24,449 bases of DNA from Kiritimatiellia bacterium (GCA_007128275.1 SKXR01000252.1:1-24449); one strand, 5' to 3'. Numbered from the stretch's first letter, positions 13,922-22,783 are shown. Program-made: numbers and translations. The notes: generated by a model from the letters alone, not told the origin.

Positions 13922-14209
13922 ATGTTGCACGAACCGGCTGCGAAACAGATCCCGGACCTTGCGTCCGACTGGAAAGCAAAACTCGGCATCAAACTGTTCT
14001 GGCTCTATTGCGTGGTCTATATGGGCTTCGTTGGATTGGCCGTGTTTGCGCCCCATGTCATGAAGACGCCCTTATTGGCGGGTACCAGTCTGGCGATTAT
14101 CTATGGGATGGGCCTGATCGTATTCGCGATTGTGCTCGGCCTGATCTATAACCGCGTTTGTACACGGAAAGAGAATGAGCTTAACGAAGCGGCCGGGGAG
14201 AAGGAATGA
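13922..14209 (+). CDS. DUF485 inner-membrane protein (YjcH-like)
   Basis: A 95-residue protein with a soluble N-terminal stretch, two hydrophobic helices (about 25-45 and 51-75) and a charged C-terminal tail (TRKENELNEAAGEKE). This is the layout of the DUF485/YjcH family, which is encoded next to the acetate symporter ActP in many bacteria and is thought to assist it. AGGGAGA lies shortly before the ATG. Its stop overlaps the start of the symporter gene as ATGA, so the two products are translationally coupled. Confidence 0.85.
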   Translation: MLHEPAAKQIPDLASDWKAKLGIKLFWLYCVVYMGFVGLAVFAPHVMKTPLLAGTSLAIIYGMGLIVFAIVLGLIYNRVCTRKENELNEAAGEKE

Positions 14210-16092
14210 ATTACGTTCCGCACCCGCTTGCGATCGCAATTTTCCTCGCCTTTGTCGGTTTTGTGCTCGGACTGTCGTTCTATTACGCGCGCAAGGCGCG
14301 CTCCTCGTCCGGATACTTCGCGGCTGGCGGTACGATTCATTGGTTCGTAAACGGGATCGCGTTTGCGGGCGATTACCTGTCCGCCGCGTCTTTTCTGGGT
14401 ATTTGTGGGTTGATTGCTACGATGGGGTTCGACGGCTTCCTCTATTCGATCGGCTATCTGGCTGGTTGGATCGTGGCCCTGTTTGTGGTGGCGGAGCCGC
14501 TGAAACGGCTCGGGAAATACACATTTGCCGATGCGCTGGACGCCCGCTTCAATTCCAAAGGCATCCAGTTGCTGGCCGCCATCAGCACGTTGGCGGTTTC
14601 GCTCTTCTATCTGGTTCCGCAGATGGTCGGGGCGGGCGTGCTGGTGACCCCGCTGCTGGGCTTGCCCCACTGGATCGGTGTGATCATGGTGGGCGCGATC
14701 GTGATCACCATTGTGGCGACGGCGGGTATGACCTCCGCCACCTACGTACAGTTCATCAAGGGCGCGTCCCTGATCCTGTTTTCGACGATCTTGTCGGGAT
14801 TGGTGCTGTACAAGGGCTTATCCACAACGCCCGACAAAGGCGTCTTCTATCCCGAGAACCTTCCGGCGGTCGAAGTGAAGCAGGACGCGGTGGAAGGCTT
14901 CACATATCTGAAGGAGGTCGACGATCCGGATTCCGGGTTGACCTTCGTGAAACTGGAAAGGGATGGAATTGCAAACTGGTGGATTTTGCGGGACGACCTG
15001 TTGGAAGAAGCCCAGTCGGTGACGGAAACTGTGTCCGGGGAGATGCTTTATAATGGCGCACCGAAGAGCGAAGGCCTTTTCAAGCCGGTGGGCTATTTGC
15101 ATCGGCTGTTGGATCGGGACGGGAATGAAGTGGACCAGACCGGTCCACTCGGGATCTTTCAATACTTCGGCGCCATTGGCCGGTCCGAAGTCGTTCGTTA
15201 TCCGGCTAGTCACATTGCCCGTATTGGCGACGGCGGCGATCGAGTGCGGATCTACATTCCCGAAATCACTTCCGGCGCCGACTTGATGGCGCCCGGACAA
15301 TTGATCCAAATCAAAGATACCACCGGCAAGTTGAATTTCATCTCGCTGATGCTGGCGCTCTTCCTCGGTACCGCCGCGCTGCCGCACATCCTGATTCGTT
15401 ATTACACCGTGCCGTCTCCGCGTGATGCCCGCAAGTCCACGATTGTGGCCATCAGCGGCATCGGCTTTTTCTATATCCTCACGTTGTTCATGGGGCTTGG
15501 CGCGATGACGCTCGGCGTCGTGGATGTGGGCAGCGGCGATATGGCCGCGCCGCTATTGGCCCGGTCATTCAGCCTTGTGCTCTTTTCGATCATTTCAGCC
15601 ATTGCGTTCGCCACAGTGCTTGGCACGGTGTCGGGCCTGATCGTCGCCGCATCCGGCGCGGTGGCCCATGACCTAATGGCCAATTTCATGGGCATTGAAC
15701 TTACGGACACCGGCAAGGTGAAAGCGGGGAAGATTGCAGCTTTTGGTGTGGGGCTCATTGCCATTCTGCTGGGCATCGCTTTCGAGGGCATGAACGTGGC
15801 GTTTCTTGTGGGCTGGGCCTTTGCGGTGGCGGCGTCGGCGAATCTGCCGTCGATCATCATGTTGCTCTTCTGGAAGAAGACGACCTCCAAAGGCATTGCC
15901 TGGTCCATCGGCGTCGGTATGGTCTCCGCGCTGGCCATCATTCTCACGTCCCCGAGCATGTATGTGCAGTACGGCCTCGAGCGCAGCGCCGCCCTGCATC
16001 CACTGGACAATCCCGGCATCATTTCGATTCCTCTCAGTTTCCTGACGCTGGTGGTGGTGTCCTTGATGACCCAGAAAAAGGTGCGGCTGTGA
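14206..16092 (+). CDS. actP: Sodium:solute symporter, ActP-type acetate permease
   Basis: A 628-residue polytopic inner-membrane protein of the SSS family. The N-terminal part shows the ActP-like SGYFAAGGTIHWFVNGIAFA-type segment, GDYLSAASFLGICGLI, the PQMVGAGVLV segment and ATAGMTSATYVQFIKG; later come LGTAALPHILIRYYTVPSP, characteristic of the acetate branch, and SAIAFATVLGTVSGLIVAAS. The partner DUF485 gene is coupled to it, supporting acetate or another short monocarboxylate as substrate. It is longer than the usual 550 residues because a hydrophilic stretch (about 206-375) separates two membrane segments. The last 59 bp overlap the convergent gene on the other strand. Pyruvate or propionate transport is possible. 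Confidence 0.88.
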   Translation: MNYVPHPLAIAIFLAFVGFVLGLSFYYARKARSSSGYFAAGGTIHWFVNGIAFAGDYLSAASFLGICGLIATMGFDGFLYSIGYLAGWIVALFVVAEPLKRLGKYTFADALDARFNSKGIQLLAAISTLAVSLFYLVPQMVGAGVLVTPLLGLPHWIGVIMVGAIVITIVATAGMTSATYVQFIKGASLILFSTILSGLVLYKGLSTTPDKGVFYPENLPAVEVKQDAVEGFTYLKEVDDPDSGLTFVKLERDGIANWWILRDDLLEEAQSVTETVSGEMLYNGAPKSEGLFKPVGYLHRLLDRDGNEVDQTGPLGIFQYFGAIGRSEVVRYPASHIARIGDGGDRVRIYIPEITSGADLMAPGQLIQIKDTTGKLNFISLMLALFLGTAALPHILIRYYTVPSPRDARKSTIVAISGIGFFYILTLFMGLGAMTLGVVDVGSGDMAAPLLARSFSLVLFSIISAIAFATVLGTVSGLIVAASGAVAHDLMANFMGIELTDTGKVKAGKIAAFGVGLIAILLGIAFEGMNVAFLVGWAFAVAASANLPSIIMLLFWKKTTSKGIAWSIGVGMVSALAIILTSPSMYVQYGLERSAALHPLDNPGIISIPLSFLTLVVVSLMTQKKVRL

Positions 16093-16564
16093 ACGGGTGG
16101 CCGGCCAGTTGGGCAAGCGTGACCGGGGCGGGGGAGATCCCCAACTCCACCAACAGGTCCTTCGTAACTTCGTCCAGCAGCCCTTTGCCGGCGTAACCCG
16201 CCTCCAGTATGAATGCGGCAAACCTGCGGTAAACCCGTTCATAGGATTCTCTTTGATCGGTGCTTAGCGTGGGGCTCTCGGCTTTGAACAACAAGGTGAA
16301 CACGCCCTGCGCATCCACCATGCCGATCAGGGTATAAGCGTCTTCCTTTTCCAGATGCATGTTGTAATGATAGGTGCGTTCCCCATGAATGAGGAACGGC
16401 GCCACTTCCAGCAGTAGCCGCTCCGCATCAAAACACGCCTTGAAGAGAAAGCCCGCCTTCTCCCGTACGACTCGCTCATCGTTCAACGCCCGGATCCAGT
16501 CGGATACGAGAGAGGGATCGCCCGACTTCCCATTCAAGGCGACGCTGGTGACGTTGGCTGTCAT
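16034..16564 (-). CDS. Hypothetical protein, 3' end overlapping actP
   Basis: A 176-residue protein with no signal or membrane segment and no family I recognise. The middle is a plausible alpha/beta domain (LFKACFDAERLLLEVAPFL, RTYHYNMHLEKEDAYTLIGM). The C-terminal 20 residues (from about HPFTAAP) are encoded antisense to the end of actP and are low-complexity, so the original stop may have been lost and replaced by one farther on. No obvious Shine-Dalgarno before ATG 16564. Nothing identifiable in 16565-16626. Confidence 0.55.
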   Translation of the reverse strand: MTANVTSVALNGKSGDPSLVSDWIRALNDERVVREKAGFLFKACFDAERLLLEVAPFLIHGERTYHYNMHLEKEDAYTLIGMVDAQGVFTLLFKAESPTLSTDQRESYERVYRRFAAFILEAGYAGKGLLDEVTKDLLVELGISPAPVTLAQLAGHPFTAAPFSGSSRTPPPASGN

Positions 16565-16626
16565 GGCCGACAGGATAGCGGATGGAACGGCGGGAAGGTA
16601 GGACGAAATGCCGATTCGCCGGACTG

Positions 16627-17079
16627 CTAATCGAATAGGTTGTGCAGCAATACGGGCGGCGGCGTCGCGTGGAAAGGGCGATCGTACAGCATCATAATCT
16701 GCTCGCCGGCGACGCCTTGTTCGACGATCTCATGCAATTCCGGGAATGCGGCGCATAACTCAGCGGCATCGAACTGTTCGCCAATTAAATGGCCGTCCAT
16801 GTCGTATACCGAGTAGCGTTCTCCATCGTCTTCGGCGTACATGGTGATCTTATGGGATCGGCCCTGGAGATGACCGATCACGCGGTCGTCCTTTTCCTCG
16901 AACGGTGCAGGTGGTTGAGCCTCGTTTGTTGAGTCGTCCGAATCTTCTTCGACCTCTTCGCCCTTCGCCGACTGATCCCATGTGGCGGTGCCCGAAAGGT
17001 CCGTGGTCTCGGCCGTTTCCCCGGCCGATACGCCATGAAGACCGAGACCAAGCAAGACTATAAACGCGGTCCATTTCAT
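16627..17079 (-). CDS. Hypothetical secreted acidic protein
   Basis: Starting at ATG 17079 the product has 150 residues and opens with a signal peptide, MKWTAFIVLLGLGLHGVSA, with cleavage likely after Ala19. The mature protein begins with a long acidic Glu/Asp/Thr/Ser linker, followed by a compact C-terminal part (HKITMYAEDDGERYSVYDM ... LCAAFPELHEIVEQGVAG). No family recognised. The frame extends upstream to a TTG at 17115, but that would bury the signal peptide, so I prefer 17079. It lies between the hypothetical gene and icd on the same strand, with a 70-bp gap to the latter. Confidence 0.6.
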   Translation of the reverse strand: MKWTAFIVLLGLGLHGVSAGETAETTDLSGTATWDQSAKGEEVEEDSDDSTNEAQPPAPFEEKDDRVIGHLQGRSHKITMYAEDDGERYSVYDMDGHLIGEQFDAAELCAAFPELHEIVEQGVAGEQIMMLYDRPFHATPPPVLLHNLFD

Positions 17080-17149
17080 GGACCAAAAGATACATTCTTC
17101 CGGGTATCGGGTCAACCGGGCGGCCCGCCCCTCCTGGACGGGCTACGAA

Positions 17150-18178
17150 TTACAGCCGCTCGATGATGGCGTCCGCAAAGGCGTCCGTACCCAGGTCGCC
17201 GCCCAAATCGCGGGTTTTGCACCCATCTTCCAGCGCCCGATCGTAGGCATCGCGAACGGTGGTGGCGATCTTGCCCGCGCCCGCATCTCCCTGGCGGTCG
17301 GCGATGTAGTTGAGCATCATGACCGCCGACATCAGGAGGGCCAGCGGGTTGGCAATGTTCTTTCCCGCGATATCCGGTGCGGAGCCGTGTACGGCCTCGA
17401 ATACCGCATGTTCATCTCCGAAGTTGGCGCCCGGCACTACGCCCAGCCCTCCAACTAGCCCGGCGCAGAGGTCGCTGACCACGTCGCCGTACAGATTCTC
17501 CAATAACAGCATGTCGAATTGAGACGGGTCTTGAACGAGACGCATGCACCCGGCATCAATAATATGTTCCTGGTACCCGATATTGGGGTATTCCTGCTTG
17601 TGAATCTGTTGGGCGCACCGAATAAACAAGCCGTCGGTCAACTTCATGATGTTGGCCTTGTGCAACACCGAGATCCCTTTTCGTTGCCGGTGGGTGGCGT
17701 AGCGGAACGCCCAGCGCGCAATACGGGTGCAGGCGACTTCCGTGGCCACTTTCATGCTCATGACCACGCCGGGCGTGACTTCGTTCTCTATGCCACTGTA
17801 CAGTCCTTCCGTGTTCTCACGGATAATGATCAGATCGACGTTTTCGAATCGGGTCTTGATGCCCGGCAAGGACCGTACGGGCCGCACGGCGGCGTATAGG
17901 TTCATCTTCTTCCGTAATTGCACGTTGACGGAGGAAAACCCTTTGCCCACGGGGGTGGTGCAGGGACCTTTGAGAGCCATGCCATGTTCTTTTATGGCCT
18001 CGATGGTTTCCGGCGGCATGACATCGGACCCTTCCGCCAGCGCGGCCAAGCCCGCGTGATGGGGTATCCAGTCGATGGCTGCCCCGGCCGATTCCAATAC
18101 GCGTTGTACGGCGGATGTGACTTCGGGCCCAATCCCGTCACCCGGGATGACGACAATATTTCTTTGATTCATGGTCAT
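17150..18178 (-). CDS. NAD-dependent isocitrate/isopropylmalate-type dehydrogenase, probable isocitrate dehydrogenase
   Basis: A 342-residue cytoplasmic beta-decarboxylating dehydrogenase. It opens with VVIPGDGIGPEVT, has the substrate segment FSSVNVQLRKKMNLYAAVRP (81-100) typical of NAD-linked isocitrate dehydrogenases, IRENTEGLYSGIE with Tyr127, the catalytic Lys174 in VLHKANIMK, and metal-binding Asp232 and Asp236. The cofactor loop reads HGSAPDIAGK (264-273): Asp269-Ile270 where NADP enzymes have Lys-Tyr, so NAD is predicted. Isocitrate is favoured over homoisocitrate or isopropylmalate because of the S-x-N-x-x-LRK pattern and because no leucine genes are near. A second ATG six bases downstream (18172) could also start it. 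No clear Shine-Dalgarno. Confidence 0.82.
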   Translation of the reverse strand: MTMNQRNIVVIPGDGIGPEVTSAVQRVLESAGAAIDWIPHHAGLAALAEGSDVMPPETIEAIKEHGMALKGPCTTPVGKGFSSVNVQLRKKMNLYAAVRPVRSLPGIKTRFENVDLIIIRENTEGLYSGIENEVTPGVVMSMKVATEVACTRIARWAFRYATHRQRKGISVLHKANIMKLTDGLFIRCAQQIHKQEYPNIGYQEHIIDAGCMRLVQDPSQFDMLLLENLYGDVVSDLCAGLVGGLGVVPGANFGDEHAVFEAVHGSAPDIAGKNIANPLALLMSAVMMLNYIADRQGDAGAGKIATTVRDAYDRALEDGCKTRDLGGDLGTDAFADAIIERL

Positions 18179-18215
18179 TCAATGAACGAAGTAGGTTGTG
18201 TGGGTTATTGAGGGC

Positions 18216-18244
18216 ATCATGGATTCGGGCAGGCTGGTTGACAA
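18216..18244 (-). promoter_or_regulatory. Candidate promoter for the isocitrate dehydrogenase-like gene
   Basis: On the minus strand TTGTCA (18239-18244, five of six) and CATGAT (18216-18221, four of six) are 17 bp apart, placing transcription about 30 bases before ATG 18178. Confidence 0.4.
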
Positions 18245-18328
18245 TCACATTATTACCATGGGTGTCGCTCGTGGCCGAAATTCAAGAGGGGCCGACGGAA
18301 ATTATTTTGCTCAAGGGCATAGGAAGTC

Positions 18329-18360
18329 TTTTCATGACGGGGATGGGGGTGTAAATTTAC
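18329..18360 (+). promoter_or_regulatory. Weak candidate promoter and palindrome upstream of the SNF2 gene
   Basis: TTTTCA (18329-18334) and TAAATT (18352-18357) are 17 bp apart. The -10 lies within a perfect 10-bp palindrome GTAAATTTAC (18351-18360), about 60 bases before ATG 18420. The divergent gap 18179-18419 holds no gene I accept. Confidence 0.25.
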
Positions 18361-18419
18361 CCTTCTGTGTGTTTTCCGGAAGGCGTCGTCGTGTCTGCCG
18401 CCCGTCCGGCGCCGTTGTC

Positions 18420-21400
18420 ATGAAACTGCCGTTTACTCAAAAAATGCTGATGGATTGGGCCGGGCCCCGCGTGTTTCGCGAGGCTCAGTCTCTGCACAAT
18501 CAGGGCTATGTGCATGAGGTGGACTATGATCCGCCCATGGTCCGAGGGACCATTGCGCGGGGTACGCGTCCGCTTAAGAGCTCGCTCAAGATCCTGAAAG
18601 ACGGCAGCGCCGAAAATCTCTGTCCCTGCTATGACAGTTCCGAGCGCGGCATAATCTGTTCACACGTCATCGCGCTTTGCCTGGAATTAATCCGCCAGTC
18701 CAACGATCCCGAACGGCAAGCCCGTTTGGCGGAGGAGAAACGCCGCGCGACCCGTCTCGCCGCCGTGAACGAGGACGATTATCTCAAACGCGTTTCCGCC
18801 GACACACGCGGCGCCGTGCCGGCGGCCTTGTTCCTCGAGCTGGGCGAAAACTGGCGCGACGGGTGCCGCATCGACAACGTTCCGCTGACCGTGCGCATCG
18901 AAGTCGACCACCAACGTGTGCCCCCCGAAGACATCGCTACGGATGTGCCCTTGGCGTTCAGCGAGCGGGATGATTCCGTGATGTTTGTGCTGGAGGATAT
19001 TGTGGGCGGACCCGTGACCAGCGAGATCAGTATTCCCGTGAATGACCTGCTGAATGTGTTGACTCTCTTACAGGGGCATACCATCCATGAAAAAGGGGTG
19101 GCCATTCCGTCCACCGTCAATGCCGCGCGCATGTCGTCCCGCTTGACCATGGATCTGGACCAGCAGACCGGCGAACTGATCCTGATGATTCATACGGAGC
19201 TCCCGCACATGCATCCCGGCGACGAAATATTCTACATCGTGACGCGCCGGGGCGGGTGGGTGTTTGGAGCAGACAATTTTTGGCCGCTGGAAAAGGTGTT
19301 GCCGGAACCCTTGCACGAGATTTATGACGAGCCGATTGCCGTGAGTCGCGAATCCGTGCCGCGGTTCTTACAGGTGGAGTTGCCGGTACTCTCGGCATTG
19401 ATGGAAGTCGAGCATCTGGTGCTTCCCGATCTGTTTACCGTGGAACCCGCCGAGCCCAAATTCCGTCTGGCCATACGCGGGAGTCCCGCGTCTCTGGCGG
19501 GTACGTTGTATGCCGAATACGATGGGCTTTCTCTGGTGGCCGCGAAGCCCAGCCCGGAAGGGCAATTTGCGTTGCCGGACCCTGAAGACATCCTGCGTTA
19601 TCTGGTGAGGAACCCGGAAGCGGAAAAGCGGGCGCTCGCCCGGCTCGCGGAAACCGGCATGCGCGGCGCCAACGGGGATCAATTGTCGGACATCGTGGGG
19701 AACCGGGAAGTCCTGAATTTTCTGGGCGGCGCAATACCGGCCTTGCGTCGTTTTGGTTGGCGGATCGAGCTGGCTGGACGTATTTCAAACTTTATGGAAG
19801 AAGCGGACTTTGCCGCGCCCGTGGTCCATGTGGGCGAGTCGGGGACCAACTGGTTCGAGGTGGGCTTTCATTTCGAGAACCGGGAAGGCCGCAGCTTGTC
19901 CGAGTCGGAAATACGGCGGGCCTTGCGCCGTGGCGATTCGTATGTCGAGCACGGCGGCCGGACGGTCCTGCTTGATGCGGACGCCATACAGTCGATGACC
20001 GATGTCTTTAAGGATTGTGCCAGCGAGGAGGGAAGCGCGTCGGGGCGTTTTCGCCTTTCAAGTGTTCATTCCGCCTATGTCCGCTCTTCGTTGGATGCGC
20101 TGGACGGGGTGGACGTGGAGGCCGAACCGGCCTGGCGCAGCCGGGCGGAAGAGCAAAACCGCATGCACGCGCTGGAACCCGTGGAAATCGGAAAACCGTT
20201 GAACAAGATACTCCGTTCCTATCAAAAAGAGGGTGTCAACTGGCTGCGCTTTATTGAGAGGAACGGGTTCGGTGGTATTCTGGCCGATGAAATGGGTTTG
20301 GGTAAGACCGTGCAGACCTTGACGTGGCTGAAATTGGCAAGGCACCTGCCTGAAGCGCAGGGCAAACCGGCGTTGATTGTTTGTCCGACCAGTCTGGTCG
20401 GCAACTGGGCGGAAGAGGCGCGGAAGTTTGTACCGGACCTGAGCGTGTTGGAGATCTCCGGCGCCGGCCGGCATGGATTGTGGGAGGAAATTGAGCGCAC
20501 GGATCTCGTCGTTACGTCCTACGCCCTCCTGCGGCGTGACGTGAAACAGTATCTTGAACATACATTTGCGGCCGCGGTGTTGGACGAGGCGCAGCACATC
20601 AAGAACCGCTCCACGCAAAACGCCGTGGCGGCCAAGAAATTAAAGGCCCTGCATCGACTGGTACTGACCGGTACGCCGATTGAAAACAGTGTGGCCGATT
20701 TATGGTCTATCATGGACTTCTTGATGCCCGGTTATTTGGGCGGTCACGAATCGTTCCGAAAACATTACGAGCAGCCGATTGCAATGGGGGGGGCGTTCGC
20801 CGAAGTGGCGCAAAAGAAGTTGCGCCGGAAATTGCATCCTTTCATGTTGCGCCGCTTGAAGAAGGAAGTGGCTAAAGACTTGCCACCGCGCATCGATCGC
20901 GTCGCCTATTGCCCGCTCAGCGCGGATCAACAGATGGTCTACAAGGAATTGCTGAACAATTCGCGCCGTCGCATCACGGAAATGGTGTCGAATCAGGGGT
21001 TCAACCGGTCGCGGATGGAGATCCTTAAGACCCTGATGCGATTGCGCCAGGTCTGTTGTCATTTGAATCTGTTGAAACTGGAAGGCGTGAAGAGCAAGTA
21101 CCCGTCGGAGAAGCTGAACCTGTTTTTCGAGTTGGTCGATGAGGCCTTGGACGCCGGGCATCGGATTCTGGTGTTCAGTCAGTTCACATCCATGCTGGCC
21201 ATTCTCCGTCAGGAAATGGAAGCGAGGAAGCTGACCTACTGCTATCTCGACGGCAGCACGAAGGACCGCATGAAAGTGGTCCACGAATTCAATACCGAAC
21301 GGTCCATTCCGGTGTTTCTGATCAGCTTGAAAGCGGGCGGTACCGGCCTGAACTTGACGGGCGCGGACATGGTGATCCACTACGATCCCTGGTGGAACCC

Positions 21401-21617
21401 GGCTGTGGAAGATCAGGCGACGGATCGCGCGCATCGGATCGGACAAAACCGCACCGTGTACAATGTGAAGCTGATCACGCGCGACACCGTGGAAGAAAAG
21501 GTGCTCGCAATGCAGCAGAAGAAGAAGTCCGTCATCTCCGCGACGTTAGCCACGGACGAGCAGGTTCTTGAGAAGCTCAATTGGGACGACATCCGTGAAT
21601 TGCTGGACATGGAGTGA
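18420..21617 (+). CDS. SWIM zinc-finger SNF2/Rad54-family ATPase
   Basis: A 1065-residue protein counted from ATG 18420. A SWIM zinc finger lies near the N-terminus (Cys68-x-Cys70 ... Cys80-x-His82). A long family-specific middle region precedes the SNF2 motor (about 595-1060): motif I DEMGLGKT (623-630), motif II DEAQ (722-725), motif III LTGTPIEN (from 749), MLRRLKKEV, then FLISLKAGGTGLNLTGAD and the arginine finger region DQATDRAHRIGQNR (from 998). Bacterial SWIM-SNF2 proteins are double-stranded DNA translocases, RapA-like in outline, of uncertain cellular role. The frame runs 74 residues upstream to 18198, but that part is Arg/Gly-rich and family proteins begin near MKLPFTQKML. No clear Shine-Dalgarno. 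Divergent from the dehydrogenase gene. Confidence 0.9.
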   Translation: MKLPFTQKMLMDWAGPRVFREAQSLHNQGYVHEVDYDPPMVRGTIARGTRPLKSSLKILKDGSAENLCPCYDSSERGIICSHVIALCLELIRQSNDPERQARLAEEKRRATRLAAVNEDDYLKRVSADTRGAVPAALFLELGENWRDGCRIDNVPLTVRIEVDHQRVPPEDIATDVPLAFSERDDSVMFVLEDIVGGPVTSEISIPVNDLLNVLTLLQGHTIHEKGVAIPSTVNAARMSSRLTMDLDQQTGELILMIHTELPHMHPGDEIFYIVTRRGGWVFGADNFWPLEKVLPEPLHEIYDEPIAVSRESVPRFLQVELPVLSALMEVEHLVLPDLFTVEPAEPKFRLAIRGSPASLAGTLYAEYDGLSLVAAKPSPEGQFALPDPEDILRYLVRNPEAEKRALARLAETGMRGANGDQLSDIVGNREVLNFLGGAIPALRRFGWRIELAGRISNFMEEADFAAPVVHVGESGTNWFEVGFHFENREGRSLSESEIRRALRRGDSYVEHGGRTVLLDADAIQSMTDVFKDCASEEGSASGRFRLSSVHSAYVRSSLDALDGVDVEAEPAWRSRAEEQNRMHALEPVEIGKPLNKILRSYQKEGVNWLRFIERNGFGGILADEMGLGKTVQTLTWLKLARHLPEAQGKPALIVCPTSLVGNWAEEARKFVPDLSVLEISGAGRHGLWEEIERTDLVVTSYALLRRDVKQYLEHTFAAAVLDEAQHIKNRSTQNAVAAKKLKALHRLVLTGTPIENSVADLWSIMDFLMPGYLGGHESFRKHYEQPIAMGGAFAEVAQKKLRRKLHPFMLRRLKKEVAKDLPPRIDRVAYCPLSADQQMVYKELLNNSRRRITEMVSNQGFNRSRMEILKTLMRLRQVCCHLNLLKLEGVKSKYPSEKLNLFFELVDEALDAGHRILVFSQFTSMLAILRQEMEARKLTYCYLDGSTKDRMKVVHEFNTERSIPVFLISLKAGGTGLNLTGADMVIHYDPWWNPAVEDQATDRAHRIGQNRTVYNVKLITRDTVEEKVLAMQQKKKSVISATLATDEQVLEKLNWDDIRELLDME

Positions 21618-21698
21618 TGTCCCGACAGGGGAGGGGATTGATTCTTGTTTCTTTGCCGTTCGCCGATTGGGAACGTCGCCTCAGGGGAAGGGCCGCCA

Positions 21699-22601
21699 TT
21701 AGGAGCGTGTGGCTTCGGTCAGTTCCAGGAGGCTGATCTCCGGACGGCAGTTGAACCGGATGCCGTGCAGGTTGCCTACACCGCGTGTGGTGTAGATCCA
21801 GCGGTCGCGCCACCGGTTAAGGCCGCTCACATACCGATGATCCCGGACAGGCGCCATGGGCGTCCCCAGGAAGGGGAGCGCGACTTGTCCTCCATGGGTA
21901 TGTCCGCTGAGCATGAGTTCCCAGTTCCTGTCGCCCAAGGCGTCTTTGCTGTCCGGATTGTGCGCCAACAGAATGCGTCCCGTCGATGCCGTGCCGGGGG
22001 CATCGCGAAAAGCCTGCTCCGCATCCATTTCGTCGGCCCATAAATCACCCACACCAATCAGCCAGAGCGTACGGTCGCCATGACGCACGGGAACGGACGC
22101 GTTGTGAAGCAGGTGAATGCCGCTGTGGGCGAACAGTCCGCGAACCGCATGCGTGTCGGGATAACCGCCGCGCGCCCGTGCCCAGCGTCCGCCGTCATGA
22201 TTCCCCAGTACCGCGTAGACGGGCATGCGATCGGTCAATTCGCGGAGTACCCGGACGTACGCGTTGTGCTGGTGGAGTTCCTTGGTGATCAGGTCTCCCG
22301 TAATGACCGCGAGGTCAGGTTGCCCGGCGATGCCCACTCGGACGGCTCGCTCAATGAGAGTCAGGGGAACCACACGAGACAGATGGAAGTCGGACAGGTG
22401 CAGCACGCGAAGTGGATGGGGGGCGGTAGCGGAGAAGAACGGGATGGTCACTCGATCAATGCTGAGCCAGCGCGGCTCAATCCAGCGCGCATAGGCCGGG
22501 ACCGCACAAGCTGCCGTGGCAACACCGGCCAAACCGGCGATGAATTGTCGACGCGATAACTTCATGTGGACCGAAAGTCGCCCCACGCCCAGCCTACTCA
22601 T
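21699..22601 (-). CDS. TAT-exported metallophosphoesterase (YaeI-like phosphodiesterase)
   Basis: A 300-residue exported enzyme. A twin-arginine signal (SRRQFIAGLAG at residues 16-26, ending near AYA) sends it across the membrane folded. The calcineurin-like metal site is complete: Asp71-x-His73 (SDFH), Asp103 (GDLI), Asn134-His135 (GNHD), His214 (AHNPD) and GHTHGGQ with His234 and His236. YaeI-type enzymes cleave phosphodiesters; the physiological substrate is not clear from sequence. ATG 22601 overlaps the stop of the upstream zinc-ribbon gene as ATGA, favouring it; ATG 22565 would also keep the whole signal peptide. The 81 bp between here and the convergent SNF2 stop hold only a short TGTC-CC-GACA palindrome. 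Confidence 0.87.
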   Translation of the reverse strand: MSRLGVGRLSVHMKLSRRQFIAGLAGVATAACAVPAYARWIEPRWLSIDRVTIPFFSATAPHPLRVLHLSDFHLSRVVPLTLIERAVRVGIAGQPDLAVITGDLITKELHQHNAYVRVLRELTDRMPVYAVLGNHDGGRWARARGGYPDTHAVRGLFAHSGIHLLHNASVPVRHGDRTLWLIGVGDLWADEMDAEQAFRDAPGTASTGRILLAHNPDSKDALGDRNWELMLSGHTHGGQVALPFLGTPMAPVRDHRYVSGLNRWRDRWIYTTRGVGNLHGIRFNCRPEISLLELTEATRS

Positions 22602-22783
22602 TGCTCCATATGATTGTCAAAGGCGAGCAGGTGCTGTGAAAAGCAGGACGGGCAAAGGCCGTGACTGACTTTGTGGAGTTGCCCAGGCTTCACATCGAGC
22701 CATGCGCCGCATTCCGCGCATTTGATATACATCAATTCGCCGCGCGAATCATCGGGTTTTTCGATAGAAAGGTTGTTAGGCAT
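22598..22783 (-). CDS. Small single zinc-ribbon protein
   Basis: From ATG 22783 the product has 61 residues with one four-cysteine ribbon, CAEC ... CPSC, spaced by about 20 residues (YIKCAECGAWLDVKPG ... GLCPSCFS), and a short tail. No other domain; role unknown. An in-frame ATG at 22819 would add 12 residues, but it overlaps a good TATAAT box, so transcription would begin after it; I therefore choose 22783. The stop overlaps the start of the phosphodiesterase gene (ATGA), suggesting translational coupling. Confidence 0.6.
   Translation of the reverse strand: MPNNLSIEKPDDSRGELMYIKCAECGAWLDVKPGQLHKVSHGLCPSCFSQHLLAFDNHMEQ

Noticed and set aside
18238..18243. TTGACA on the + strand as -35 for the SNF2 gene
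   Set aside because: No -10-like hexamer lies 15-19 bp downstream; the reverse strand reading gives a better promoter for the divergent gene.
18198..18419. 74-residue N-terminal extension of the SNF2 protein
   Set aside because: Low-complexity, unlike family proteins, and it would overlap the likely control region.
20700..21446. 248-residue minus-strand open frame inside the SNF2 gene
   Set aside because: Antisense to conserved SNF2 motifs; His/Gln-rich shadow composition.
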